From Marisa cornuarietis (lineage: Eukaryota; Mollusca; Gastropoda; Architaenioglossa; Ampullariidae): a stretch of DNA of 64,000 bases. The DNA lies in assembly GCA_004794655.1 (NCBI GenBank), contig SMMW01000025.1, positions 1,300,001 through 1,364,000 on the forward strand, written 5' to 3'. The position numbers were made by a program, and so were the translations under genes. The notes under the pieces were generated by a model that was not told the DNA's origin, did no database searches, and was given only the letters and a program-made list of their open reading frames with translations. This document shows, in pieces, positions 1 through 12,284 of this stretch; positions within the stretch are counted from its first letter, which is position 1, and each line of letters opens with the position of its first letter.

Positions 1-19
1 GGTAAATGAAGTGTAACTA

Positions 20-122
<103 letters not shown>

Positions 123-227
123 TGAATCTCACATCAGTGCAGTCTGTGAGTCCATCTTCGTTGAGTTCGTAACATCAGTCACATTCGACCCTTCCTGTCA
201 GTTTTTTTTTTGCCATTAAAAGGTTCA
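123..227 (+). mobile_element. L2-like LINE fragment (uninterrupted paralogue of the copy at 1.7-2.1 kb)
   Basis: Over about 105 bp this plus-strand segment matches the reverse complement of 1745-1792 plus 2072-2135 with only a few differences. It lacks the SINE found there. A (GAT)n tract abuts its 5' side, and the IR-bounded segment at 227-354 follows its 3' side. Confidence 0.8.
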
Positions 228-276
228 TGACATCGACTGCTTACTTGACCAAAATTTATTTTTCATGTCGCTTACC

Positions 277-341
<65 letters not shown>

Positions 342-354
342 CAGTCGATGTCAT
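227..354. repeat. 13-bp inverted repeats enclosing a (GAT)n tract
   Basis: ATGACATCGACTG (227-239) is the exact reverse complement of 342-354. Between them lie about 37 bp of unique sequence and the (GAT)n tract 277-341. Microsatellite-bearing small inverted-repeat elements are known in molluscs, but no second copy is seen here. Confidence 0.5.
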
Positions 355-750
355 ATACACGCTTGATTCGAACTCCTAACACCGCAAAATAGAGCGACAT
401 CACAAAATAAAGGCGAGGGCGACTGCCTGATCCATAGATTAGAGACAAAAGCCTATACTTGCAGAGAAATGGAAACAAGTAAGCCCAATCAAGCGAAACA
501 CTGCAGACAAGATAGCCGGGACGAACAATAGGCTACAGAGGGATGTTTGAAGGACAAGCAGGAAGCTGTCTCAGTCTAATTTGTCAGGCATCGTGCGTCT
601 TGATTGTTCTGTGCATCAAGCCATGGGATTCATTTCCTTTTTTCTTTCCTTGCTTTCTGTCCCTCTTCTGCTTTGTTAGTTTTTACCTTTATGAACGGCA
701 GGTATGGGCACAACCATCTTCCATTTCTTTCTCTCTTTCCATCTGTAGGT

Positions 751-755
<5 letters not shown>

Positions 756-785
<30 letters not shown>
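756..785 (+). repeat. (CA)n microsatellite
   Basis: About 15 perfect CA units. Confidence 0.9.
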
Positions 786-787
<2 letters not shown>

Positions 788-1324
788 GGTTTCGTGAATA
801 TAGGTCCCGCCCGCACCTTTACATTCTAAATCCGTTTGAGGTGACGGATATGGCGAGCTCAGTGTTAATAAAAATTATTGCGAAGTAAATAAACATTGTT
901 TGTAGCATTCCAATCATATTACACTGGCAAGAATCAAACATGTTTCCGTTTTTTTCTTGCTTTATTATCACGACCTCTTTATTATTTCGCCTAGTGGTGC
1001 CATTTTTATCATCATCGTCATCGTCATTGTTATCGTTGAAGTTGTTGTCGTCGTCGAATTTGTAGAACATGTTTCCGTGTGTTGATCCGAGTTCAATGCG
1101 CTGTACTCGAAAGATTTTAAATGAACTGGCATTCAACTGTTCAAGAAACACAAGCGTCAACTAATGGAGGACACCATGGCGAACTATAACAAAGTGCATA
1201 GATGAAAATCAAGAACTGAGGAGTGGGCGAAACAGTCTTCTTTAATCATAAAAGGTATGTCTGATATAGATGGGCTTTGAGTCCAGATTTGATAGCTTTA
1301 AACGTGAACATAGTTCGAAGAAAA

Positions 1325-2450
1325 ATCAATCAATCAATCAACCCTCTTCGTGCTATTTGCACATAAGGCCTGTTCGAAAAAAGGGAGCAGAGAATTCCAA
1401 ACCCCAGAGCTTAAGAAGGAGAGTCTGCCGACTGCGTGGCACAGCGAAGATGGCAACACAATCAGACCGAAAAGACTGACTTTGGTGATGAGGTGTCAGT
1501 AATTCAAACAGATGAATAACGAGGCCGTGAAGACAACATGTGATGATCTTGTAATCAATGGGACCTCTATCTGGCATCCAGTGAAGCTCGATGAGGAGGG
1601 TTGTAGTTTAGTCAACTTCGCCTACAGAAGACAATACAAACGGCATTATTCTGAGGCTTTTTATGTTTTCCAGTTGGTAGTTAGAGACATCGAGAAATAG
1701 GGAGTTGCAGTAATCCAGCCGGAAAACCCAAAAGCAGACATGAACCTTTTAATGGCAAAAAATACAGGAAGGGTCGAATGTGACTGATGTTAAAGGTAAA
1801 GGTAAGGTAAAGGTCATCCCATAACCTTTTCAGGTCGTAGGGGAGTGAGGTGTTAGAGACATCACTTTTCTCGGGGCCAGCTTTTACATGAGGGTGGTGC
1901 CAATCTCCTCTCCCTCGCTGCCTTACCTTCCCCAACCCTCTATGGAGTCAGGTACCCATTCCCGTCAGCTGGGTCGACTGGGGGAAGTTTGCTGCGCTTA
2001 TCGGGAATTGAACCACCGCGCTCTAGGTTCGGACGCCAGCGCTCTAACCACTCGGCCATCCGCTTCCCCAGTCACTGATGTTACGAACTCAAGGAAGATG
2101 GACTCACAGACTGCATTGATGTGAGATTCACGACATAAGGATGCGTCAATGACAACACCAAGATTCCAGACGGTCTGGGGAAAAAGAGATGTTCACCCTC
2201 AAAAGTTATTGGAAGGACCTCAGTTATTGTCATTCACCTTCAGTTTGATGGTGGACACTCAAGTTTACACGGTGTCTGTTGTGTTCTGTGTGAGGTGCAG
2301 ACCTCTACAGATGAGAAGCGAGGCCAGACGACAGCAGCAGTGTATTAACATGTACCTGACTCTGCAGGCCCTTCGCGAAACATTTATTACTCTGACTACT
2401 GCAAGGGGGGCTGGCATTGCATGCTCACAACACGCAGTCTAAACACTTTC
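1325..2450 (-). mobile_element. L2-like LINE 3' region (decayed), interrupted by a SINE
   Basis: On the minus strand a thumb-type segment reads VWNLGVVIDASL, followed after the SINE by a C-terminal segment (ELLTPHHQSQSFRSD, FAVPRSRQTL) typical of L2/CR1-group polymerases. The copy ends in a short (TTGA)n tail (plus strand 1325-1342). The nucleotide sequence around 2072-2135 and 1745-1790 is nearly identical to 123-227. Frameshifts and stops are present, and the 5' limit is uncertain. Confidence 0.75.
1793..2071 (-). mobile_element. tRNA-derived SINE
   Basis: On the minus strand the head reads like a tRNA. An A-box region (TGGCCGAGTGGTTAGAGCG) and a B box (GGTTCAATTCC) are separated by about 35 nt, as in Ser/Leu-type tRNAs. 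A body of about 170 bp follows, then a tail of short ACCTTT-type repeats. The element sits inside an L2-like LINE copy and is flanked by 12-bp direct repeats (1781-1792 and 2072-2083, one mismatch). The related LINE copy at 123-227 lacks the insertion. Pol III transcription and LINE-driven copying are inferred from the family type. Confidence 0.85.
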
Positions 2451-3216
2451 ATGAAAACTTGCAATAACTCGCAATGACCTGAAGTCACCTTCTAATACGA
2501 GCGTTGATTATCTCCGATCAATAATGGTATAAATGATGATAATCATTCATCTTTGCAAGGGTATTTTGGTTTTTAATTTTGAAGTCAGGATTCAACGTGT
2601 ACGATTCAAACAGAAGTGATATACTGAAACGTTGAGGTCGTTGCTAGGATCCTAATACAAGCAAATGTAATATGTAGTGTGTGAGGTTCTCTGTTAAGTT
2701 TTCAACCATCATGTCACCATCTACCACTGGAAGATAGCCAGTGTCATACAGATCCACGTTTTGTGTAACTTATTGTCAGTCAGGAGATGACCATTAGCGT
2801 TGAATTAAAACACGTTTGTAGTTATCTCGAGGTTACGTTTCCAATATGTCGATTTTTCTCAATAATGATGGTCTACGTACTCCATGTATCTGGACTTTAC
2901 GTGTCACTTCCCTGTCAGCACCAGCTGCCACATTGTGGAAGTCATAAAAACATCACTTTTCTCATTTTCTTCAGACTTGAAGTGACTATTTCTCACGCAT
3001 TTTTTTCAAAAGACTGTCCTAGAGATGGACCGTTACATGCTTTCTGACAAGAAGGTCGCTTGGTTCTGTCGTTGCCTTCCAACAGAAAAAAATTTCGCTT
3101 TAAACTTTCTTTTCAGTGATAATGAAACGGATGTGAAACTGTTTTTGCGAATTTCCTCGAACCAAGGCATACAAAATGGATAAAAGGTTTCAGGCTGAAT
3201 TATTTTTTACATGTTA

Positions 3217-3302
3217 AAAAGGTAAAGGCAGCCAATTAACCGTTCGGTTGTTGGGAAATGAAGTGTTAGAGACCGCACTTATCTCGAGGCCAGCTCGCGA
3301 CA
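3217..3302 (-). mobile_element. SINE 3' fragment, same family as the 1.8-kb copy
   Basis: The segment shares the ordered landmarks GGTAAAGG, GAAGTGTTAGAGAC and CTCGAGGCCAGCT with the 3' half of the SINE at 1793-2071. The similarity stops at about 3302 and there is no tRNA-like head, so the copy is 5'-truncated. Confidence 0.6.
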
Positions 3303-3769
3303 ACATTTTTTCTTCGAAGTTCTGTCGCGCATGCGCAAACCATTTTAGTTTGTTCTTTTTATGGTCAGCATTCCAAATGCAGTACTTCAAGTAGATTAAC
3401 TGGTGACTAATCATCTCTGAAGCTCAAGTTTTCATGTTTACTTGTGACTCGTTACGAGGAGCTTTTGTGTGTGCGTGCATGTCTTCAGTTGTTATCCAGA
3501 CAAGTCTGAATGACACAACGTTTATCTTTAGGTTAGGGTTAGTGTTTGGGGTAGATGTATGATTTTATTTCGACAGAATGATTGAGCAGATAAAACGTGG
3601 GGCTAAGGTCAATGTTTTGTAGTCGGCCACCAGGTGGGTTTGTTTGCCCATTCATAGAACAGGCCATTGGCAGAACCTTGTGTCAAAAATGTCGCGGCCA
3701 GATTATTAGATTATTTTTAAAGGCCGGTACCCACCTTTTTTTCCTGCTGCCTTTCCTTTCCAGACCGTT

Positions 3770-3930
3770 TACATTGTTAGGCTCCCATTTTACAATACGA
3801 ATACGAATTTTATTGCTCCCATTGTACAATGGTAAGAAGTGTGTTGTGCCACAAAGGATTTGAACTTTTAGTTTTGTCTGAGACCAGTGCTCTAAACCCT
3901 TAATCTACATAAGGGTTACACACTTCTTAC
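3770..3930 (-). repeat. tRNA-like sequence enclosed by a 13-bp inverted repeat
   Basis: On the minus strand a TAGATTAAGGGTTTAGAGCA stretch and a B-box-like GTTCAAATCC are spaced like a tRNA internal promoter. GTAAGAAGTGTGT (3832-3844) and its exact reverse complement (3918-3930) enclose the core. It could be a decayed SINE head, or a hairpin element by chance. Confidence 0.4.
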
Positions 3931-3999
3931 TCGTGTTTAGCTTTTTATGATGTATTTTTTTTCTCACAATATTTATAAGGATAGATATAGTACAATCTA

Positions 4000-6900
4000 C
4001 ACAAGCAGTAGTAATAAATCTCACCTTAGAGAAGTCATGTGCCCGTACCAGCAGTTAATAACTTCTCTTTAAACGGCGCAAGCCCTTAGATGATGCTGTT
4101 GAGCTTATAGTGGGGGGATGAGTTGCAAGCTCATCCACCGGTAGACTGTTGCCAGTCATGGCATGCCCTCGTACATTGGTCAAACTGTCACACGTAAAGA
4201 GAACTACATTCCTATAAAATGGCCTCCCTGCATGAATTTTTGGTGTAAATTTTGTCAGCGTTTCACGGTCCTCCTCTGCCTGTGTGTGGCAATTCATTGC
4301 GATTCGAAGTACATTAAACCCAGAATTAAAATACTTTGGCCGCACACCGAGCCAGCCCAAGCTTTCAAGTAACCTTCACCAGACAAACTCATCTTCGTCG
4401 TGAAAAGGCATTTCCATCAAGCTTCAAGCATTTCGTAACTAAGTTTTGCTGAAGTAAGTATTTCTGAAGCCTCTTATCACCCAAACAAGTCCATTAAAAC
4501 GTGACCTGTGCTCTACACTCACAGCCACCGTCGATTAGGAGTAGGTAAACATGTCAAATATGTCTGGATATAATCTTCATCTTGCATACCAACTTGTACT
4601 GTCCGCCCCCTAAGAAAAACTGAAATGCAGCTTTGAATGAAGTGAAAATATGGGCAGCTGCATGGCTGTATTAGGTTTTTTAAAAAACATTTTTGACAGT
4701 GATGTGATTTAAGACAAGATAAAGTCTTATTTATAATATGAAATAACATTGATAAACCCTATTAATAACATGAAGTCTTTTCATCATCATCCTCATCCCC
4801 ATCTCCGCAAATAGTGTAAAACAGAGGAAGGGAGTGTGATGCTTGTTATCCCAGCTACCCCAGTGGACCCAGTTTAGGGCAGCCCACCCACCCATCAGAT
4901 GGGCCCATGTAGTTCCGGCATCCTTTGCCTCACTCTCTATGATAAAGTCAAGCAAATCAGCAAATATTTGTACACAGTACTCAGAACACGGTCCAGCGAG
5001 GCCACAAAATCAAAATATATGCAAAAGTTTCGTATAAGTTCACAGGACATTTTCTGTCGATAGTCTGGACGAAAATCGACAAATCCGCTTGAGAGACTGT
5101 TTTTCCCAGTATTTGCTGCTCATTCAGAACTCACTGTACTTAGCTCTCTCTCTCTCTTTATCTCTTCATCTCTCCTTTACCCCCCCCCACCCTTTCTTAC
5201 ATTCTGTCTTCATTATCCACCCATCTGCCAGCCTCTTTCTATAATATTTTTACTACGTGTGCCGCAGGGTGCCGTTAGAGCTGAAATGTCCCTAAAAACC
5301 AAATAAATTGGTGAGTAAACAGACCACGTGTTGTTTTCCAATTATGCCCTAGGTCAGGTTCGGCCTGATGCATTCACTTCTCTTAAAACACTTTTTTCCC
5401 AGTGTTTGTCATTATTACGAATACCTTTTTCACGAAAATTGTTTGGCACGAAATGCTGGAAACTTCTTACGTCTGTCTAAAGGAAACTTTTCATTGGCTA
5501 AATCAGCACCAGAAAGAGATTAAAAAAAAACGATTATCCGGTGAAGTACCGTGAATTTTGTTAAGATGACTGTACGGATGATTTTTCAGGTTGCCTTCAT
5601 AGTTATTTATACATTGAGTTAATATTCCGTATCACCCATTATGGTGAGTTTTGTTTGGCGAGATTTGAACAAACCTCAGTCTGTAGAACTATCAGCCAGG
5701 TAATATGGTGATATGTAAAACAGTCAACAAACACTGTGTCTAGTTTCTCACCACACTTAGCACTTAATTTCACATTCACCCGACTACATTTTTCTGTTTA
5801 AGCAAGATTACTGTCCGCTCTTACTTAAACTGCGGGCTGCTGTTTTACCACTACATTGTTTGCTTACACCACCTGGAAATTATCTCCTTTTCACACCAAA
5901 AAAGTAGACATCTTTATTAGCGATGCTTTCGAACTTCATCTGACAAGGGAAGATAGGACGTATTGTTACTGTTTGGTTTAGATCGGGATATAGTTTTCTT
6001 TGATGATTGTCCTCTTTCTGACACCTCACAGGACACCTATTTGTTTTGTAGTCTTTTTTGTCCTTATAATTCTACTCCTGTTTGGTCCTGTCATTGTAGT
6101 TTGTACCGGAGTGATTGCTCTATCCCCTCCCACCCCTACGATCCCCACCCTCCACCGTCTAACTTTTTTCTCTCGTCGCTCGGATGGCTTCTGGTTCATT
6201 GTTGAAGTTAGTTGAAACATAAATTTTGCATTAACCTCCAGTTATTTTCAAAATTCTGTGTAAGGCTAGACTACAGTATTAATTTTCTTGTTCGTGCCAG
6301 ACCGCTGGCATCTTCCAAACACTCCGGACAGCCTGGCACTCCATTTGTTGTACGGGTCACTAAGCACTCCATTTGCTGTAAGCGACTTTCGTGTTCATGT
6401 AGTTAAAAAATGATTACGGGATTCCATCCGCATACCCATTACTCAGCAAGAAGCCATACTGTGAAACAGAGTGCCAGTGGACATCAGTCATACATCTATG
6501 CTGCAATATTAAAGCAGCTACAAATACGGATCACATAGCCTCCTTCTGTCATCCCCGCTTGACTCTTCTCTCTCTCTCTCTTTCTCTATCTCTCCTATGT
6601 TTCTCCCTCCGTCTATCAATCTCTATTCTTCTCTCTTTCTCATTAATTTTTCTTTCACTTTCTGTCTAAAGTAACAACAATTGTGTTAATGTTTTCACCA
6701 TACGCTCCAGGGGGTGTTTTCTAATTTAAACTTTCCTTGTTCATTTCCTTTGACATGAAAATGTTAGATTTGTGGCAAGCACGTGATGAGACTATCTAGT
6801 AGAACTTTGTATAATATTCAGATTTTCTGTGTCAGTCTCTGCCAATAAATATTATATAAACGTAGCTTTCACAGCCGGCATTCCTAGATGAATGGTTTTC

Positions 6901-7779
6901 GTGTTGTGCTGTAATTGTTTGAAAGACTGAATGCTGATGATGTTGTGGAAAAGGAAGACGAGAAGGAGGATTACTCGTTCTTTATTTGGCCAGCCGTCTC
7001 CTTGAAGTTAATTATTACAAATGCCTTCCGCTGTCTGGCACAAGGGAGTGCTCAGATAGAATCGTGGTTCCAAAACGACTAGACTCCCTTGGAGAACTTC
7101 CCGATCCATCGAACCCAATGTAAAGATAATAACTCTGTTTCCCCCGGGGGCGCTTTAGGAAATAAATATTTACCTTCATGATGTAAGCCAGGCAGGGACC
7201 CAGGACATCTCCCTCGTGACGAAGTAGCGAGGGTGTGGGTACGTGTATGCAAATAAACTAATGACTCTAAAGACTTTCGCGTGAATCTGTCAACGGCGAG
7301 TGGACTGTTGCTGCTATCGCTACACACACCGGCGACCAGACTGACCAGCTGCCCTTACAAGAGCTCGAAATGAAGCCTGCACGCAATCCAACAGAAAAGC
7401 TTATCTATGGCTCTCTCTTTGTCAGTAAGCATGAGATTTTTTAGACAGAATTTTTTTAATACAATAATTTCCTAAAGATTATCATTTTTTCCATTGGAGC
7501 TGTATCTATTGTATATTTTCTTCAATATTATTTTCTGTCACTATCGTTATTTTTAGACTCACTTTTGTGGCAGAAAAAGTAGAGAAATATGAATATATAT
7601 ATCTGTTTATTTAAGATGGACTTAAACTTAAACAACCAAGCAACACTTCTGTCTTTTTTTTTTACTTTTTTGGTGTTTTATCTATTTTTTTACTTTATTT
7701 TTTTCTTAATTTTTATTTATTTTGTTTTTGCTGCGCAATGAGCATGCTTCTGAATGGATACCTGCGCATTACAAATGGA
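4000..7779. other. No gene recognised
   Basis: AT-rich DNA with short pyrimidine runs (5130-5200, 6560-6660). Open frames are short and have no recognisable domain. Confidence 0.6.

Positions 7780-7815
<36 letters not shown>
7780..7815 (+). repeat. (ATC)n microsatellite
   Basis: About 12 units. No LINE remains are recognised on either side. Confidence 0.95.
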
Positions 7816-10800
7816 ATCCCCTTAATTATTTTCACTGTCACAAAGAAACCAATAAGGTATATGATAATTCAAGTTTGACATCTTTTCCAACACTATTTTC
7901 AATGCCAATGGGTTTGAGTAAAAACGCATAAAAGTGCAAACATTTTTTTTAATTTTCTTCCCGTCTAGCAGTTCAGATAAAAGTTTAGAACAGTGTTTGC
8001 TGACATCGTTAACCTTATTCACAATATAAGTAAATTATTAGTCAGCACCACGAAAACAGTGGACAGCACAGCGGGAAAAAAGCGAACTTGAAGGAATGAA
8101 TTAGTCTGGACAAGGCTCATGCACCTTGAAGCATTGCCTGAGTACATGAACAATAACTTCTTCTTCAGAGTGACAGAATGGACAAATTAAGTTGTCAGAC
8201 TGCGTTTACCTAGAAATTGTTTGGGTAAAAGACTATGAAAGAATGTTAAACAGAAACTTAGTTATACAAAGGAAGATTAGACTTCAGATAAATAATAAAA
8301 AAGCAGAAAGACAGAAAGTAAGCTGTTTAATTTCGTGAAACATACTCATGAGAGTGTTTTTTGATGAATACTCGTATATACACACAAATATTGACTGTCA
8401 AATATACTCAGTTGGCAGCATCGTCTCCGGCCCCAGGATCAACAGACTTTTAACACAAATTAACAAACTTGAGTCTTGTGTGTTTACATACGCATTTGTA
8501 TATTATCGACATGATGTGTGCATGTATATGCATATATGTATATATTTAACAAAATATTTATTACGATAGTCCTAACTCGATGAGTCAACTATCCATCCAA
8601 CAAAAATGTTGGGTGTGAGGTAATTTTGGCATTATTACAAATACATATGATCGGTAAGATGTGACTTTTAGGAAAATCCGTTCTGCCTCAAAGTCTGGGG
8701 GGGGGGTTGAGGTTGGGTGTTGATGAGCTCGCGAGTTAAGCCTGTATGTATAAATGTGACCCTTCCTTCTATATTTCGACCTCATTTTTTTTCACGCACA
8801 TAATAATAATAAACCACACGAACCTTTACACTTACCTTTTTTTGTAAAGCTTTTCCATCTACATCCGACAAGGATCGTTTATTTTCAAGAGTTATCTGCG
8901 ACAAACACGCACCACTCTATCAGGTGTCTTGAGCAAAACCGAGAACTGCGCCGAAAGTACATAACAGATAACTCAAAGGGAAAAGATTATGCTTAGTTGA
9001 AGGACGCTGGGGTTGTTTTCACTGAGCTATGTGCACAAATATGCAGGAAAGAACGGCAGCCAAACGATTGTCGACAGCTGGCAGACGTGAGTTCGTACTC
9101 ACGTAGACTAGTGCCCTCTTGACAGACATATTTTGGCAGAAAGGTGCTCAGAGAGGAAAATGATCCTTGGAAAAGGAACATGGTTTCTAGGACTCGTACA
9201 TCTCTACAAAAAATAATAAGTAGGCAGAATAGGAACAAATAACCGATGTGTTTTACAAGGAAACAATCAAAAATAACAACTATGAACATTGCAACACACC
9301 TCTTTCTTTTCTGTTTTTATACTGCATTTTCTCTTATCTCTTTACCTCATTAAGAGTACGTGTGTGTATATTTGTGTGTGTTTCTTTCTGAAAGTGATGA
9401 GGCGATAAAGTGCTCGTTAAATTCGTAACTGAAAAACACTTGATGAAAATCTTTACATCCAAACTTCTAAGAATTCTCTAACGTAAGAACATAAGTTGCC
9501 TGCTTTAACCATTGGCCCTGCTGTAACGTGCGAGCTAAAGGGAGGTAACTGAAGATAGTAGACTGGTGACGTCCCCTAAAAAGTCACTAAGAAAAGACTG
9601 CAGTAGTAATTTCTCAGAGTACTAAAGTGCTGGGACTGAATCCACACCAAGCCAGTCCAGAGCAACCAGCTACAGGCCGTCCACCCGCAAATGTGTAATG
9701 ATTTCTCTTTCTAGTTTCCGCGCACGGAAGAGACACGGAGTATGCATGCCATGGGGCTAGTTCAGCAGGTTGGCATCTGTCCTTGGAAATCAGCTCCAGT
9801 GGCTGTGTGTACAAACCTACTTTCAACCTCGAGTGCACTGTTATGGTGAGAGAGTCAATAAAGACAAGCCGGATCTTGTCACTCAAAGTCAGCTCAAATG
9901 GCAGCAGGGAAAAAATGATCCAGTTAAGCTTTAAATTATGACAGTCACTGGAAGCGTTATCAGATGCGTTTAACTGTTAGGAACTGTGTCAATGACCGGA
10001 AGACAGATCTTATGCAATTAGATGGTTGATGTCTTTGGACTCGGAAAAGTGATCTTTCGTTTAGAATTACGCCAACGACAATTTGAAGTCTTCGTTTCCG
10101 ACGGAAGGTCAAAAGCTACAACTATTTCAAAGAGCGGAATATATACTTTTAGAAGAAAAGAGTTGCTTTCGAATTAGGCTACCTAGGAAACAAAAGTTTG
10201 AAAAACAAAGTTGAAAATGTGTTTCAATTTTTTTTAATTTATTTATTTTTAAAAAAAATTAGTATTCGTAGGTGGAAAGCTCAGGAAAGTTTCGATGTCT
10301 TTAAATCACTATCTGCTCATTATACGTCCCATTTCATTAGATTCCAGAATCCGGCGCATTTAAAGCTTTTTTCGTTCTTCCTGTCTTTCATTATCATCCA
10401 TCCTAAATCTCTATATCTGTCTCTCTTTTTTCTTTCTCTCGTTCGTTCTTTCTTTCTCTCGTTCTTTTTCTTTCTTTCTTTCTTTCTTTCTTTCTTTTTT
10501 TATACTATCTGTCTTTCTTGTTTTCTTCTCCCGAGTTTGTCGAGTACAAAGTCTTTTGAAGACTTGTTTACAAATTCTCATACTGTCGCGACCTTCTTGG
10601 TTTCAGCATAACCATACATCTTTAGTGAATATAACTACACTGGCATTTGGCGCATCCCTACCCAGAGACGTAAACACACGCAGCTGTCTCCGGCATGTAG
10701 AATCAATAAGATGGATACGTTCACGAGGCAAGTGAAAACATGAAAACAGCCCATGATACCATCAGTCATCACGTTGAGACGACTGTTGCAATGACGACAT

Positions 10801-11886
10801 TGTATAGTCAAAGTTCCTTAATACATTTGTCTGTAATCCCAGGAGGCTTTTTTTAAAAATGAAGACAAAATGCCCTAAAACCTCGTGGTGTGCTATAAAG
10901 AGTCCATCGTGTCTAGGTCACGTTATATGAACGTCCACAGTCAAAGTCTCTCCTTCCGCAACCTTTTCCTTTTCCTGATTTATCACAAAGCTATTGGCCG
11001 GAAAGAAAAGGTGGGTTTTTTCAGCTACACGTGATCCTAGAACCTTCTGGTCCCAAGCTGAGCACTGAAACTAAGTTCTCCATACACGTAATGCCCGGAT
11101 GTTTTCCCAAAACGACACTTCGAGTACTACCCTCACTAGAGAATGACAGTCAACCAGAAATCTATCTTTGACTGAAATATGAAAACGGTGCACACCCCAA
11201 AGTTTGTTTTGGTGACCAGTAAGTACTTCGCAAAAGGTGTGCTGCAATCTTTTCTTCCAAGAAACGTACGAGAAAACTATTTTACAAGATTTAATTACAA
11301 CGATAGTCAACTTGCCAACATGTTTGAAATGCAGTTATTTGAAAAGAAAAAAAAGCTGTTTCCCGTCAGGGTTTAACGCCTGCAGTTATTTTCAGGGTAC
11401 TAATCTCGTTTTGACCCAAAGTATACATTTTATTCGTACAACTCTATGGGACAGCAAACGCCGGTGTTGTTGTTTTATTGGGGGTTTTTTTGTTTTTTTG
11501 TTTGTTTGTTTGTTTGTTTTTTTGCATCGATAGAACTGGACATAAAAAGAGATGAATCTACAGAAGATGCTTTTTGCCAGACACGGCTACTACATTGCCT
11601 GAAAAAAAATGTAACCAGGTATTTTTAAACTTTCGTTCGATTTTGTTTCGTCTTCTGATCATGTCCCAGTCGTGTGCACAGACGTGCATTTCCTGCGACT
11701 GTCATCAATGGAAGAGTTGTCTAAACAAAAGACTCCCGGCTCTCATATTCACCGCAGATATATATAACTATGGATGGAATAGAAGTGCGCCATTTACAGA
11801 GCCAGACACCTGGCGATGGCTGCTCGCAAAAAATTCCACTGCTAGCGTCCATTTCGTCAAAAACAAGAATCGGAAACATTATTTCA
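7816..11886. other. No gene recognised
   Basis: No exon with convincing splice sites or known domain. A G10 run lies at 8697-8706. The frame at 9886-9614 (minus) is unrecognised. Confidence 0.55.
10380..10500 (+). repeat. (TTTC)-rich pyrimidine tract
   Basis: Imperfect TTTC and CTTT units follow a T-rich stretch. Confidence 0.8.
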
Positions 11887-12129
11887 CTTGCTTTCAACAC
11901 TGCGGTCTTCACTTCACGCGTTTCCCTATTTACATTCAACAGTACAATATTTGGCTTGCACGAAACAGTGTTTATCCTCAACAGTGCATTATTTGACATC
12001 CACGAGACAACACTCAAAGTAAACAATGCATTAGTTAGCCTGAATGAACCAATATTTAATCTAACGCAAACAGTGTTTATTCAGCTTGGTAAAATATTGA
12101 AAATTCACAATGAAGATTTAATCTCTTAA
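11887..12129 (+). repeat. Degenerate 21/42-bp tandem repeat, open in frame
   Basis: Units of 42 bp start at 11887, 11929, 11971, 12013, 12055 and 12097. Each is two related 21-bp halves. Translated in the plus frame they give seven-residue units such as FTFNSTI, FGLHETV, FILNSAL, FDIHETT, LKVNNAL, VSLNEPI and FNLTQTV, ending LKIHNED LIS stop at 12127-12129. The frame is open from 11770. The minus strand is also open over much of it. I do not recognise a protein family and see no splice signals that would make it an exon. Confidence 0.75.
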
Positions 12130-12284
12130 ACATAACTCTGTGTGCACCAAACAGCTTACTTTGTTATCGCAGTGCACTCGCAAAACAGTCTGACGTTTTT
12201 AGTTAATAAGGAAAACAATTTCTTCCTGCTTTTTTTTTTTAACCTGTCATTTAGTCCTGTCCTTTAACCATTTCTTTGACAAGA

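Noticed and set aside
3528..3542. Telomere-like TTAGGTTAGGGTTAG
   Set aside because: It is only 15 bp with an imperfect unit, which is expected by chance in 64 kb.
5640..5715. Possible tRNA-like B box (TTCAAATCTC on the minus strand)
   Set aside because: The spacing to any A box is too short and there is no body or tail of a SINE.
8697..8706. G10 run as a quadruplex
   Set aside because: It is a single homopolymer run without the four spaced G-tracts needed.
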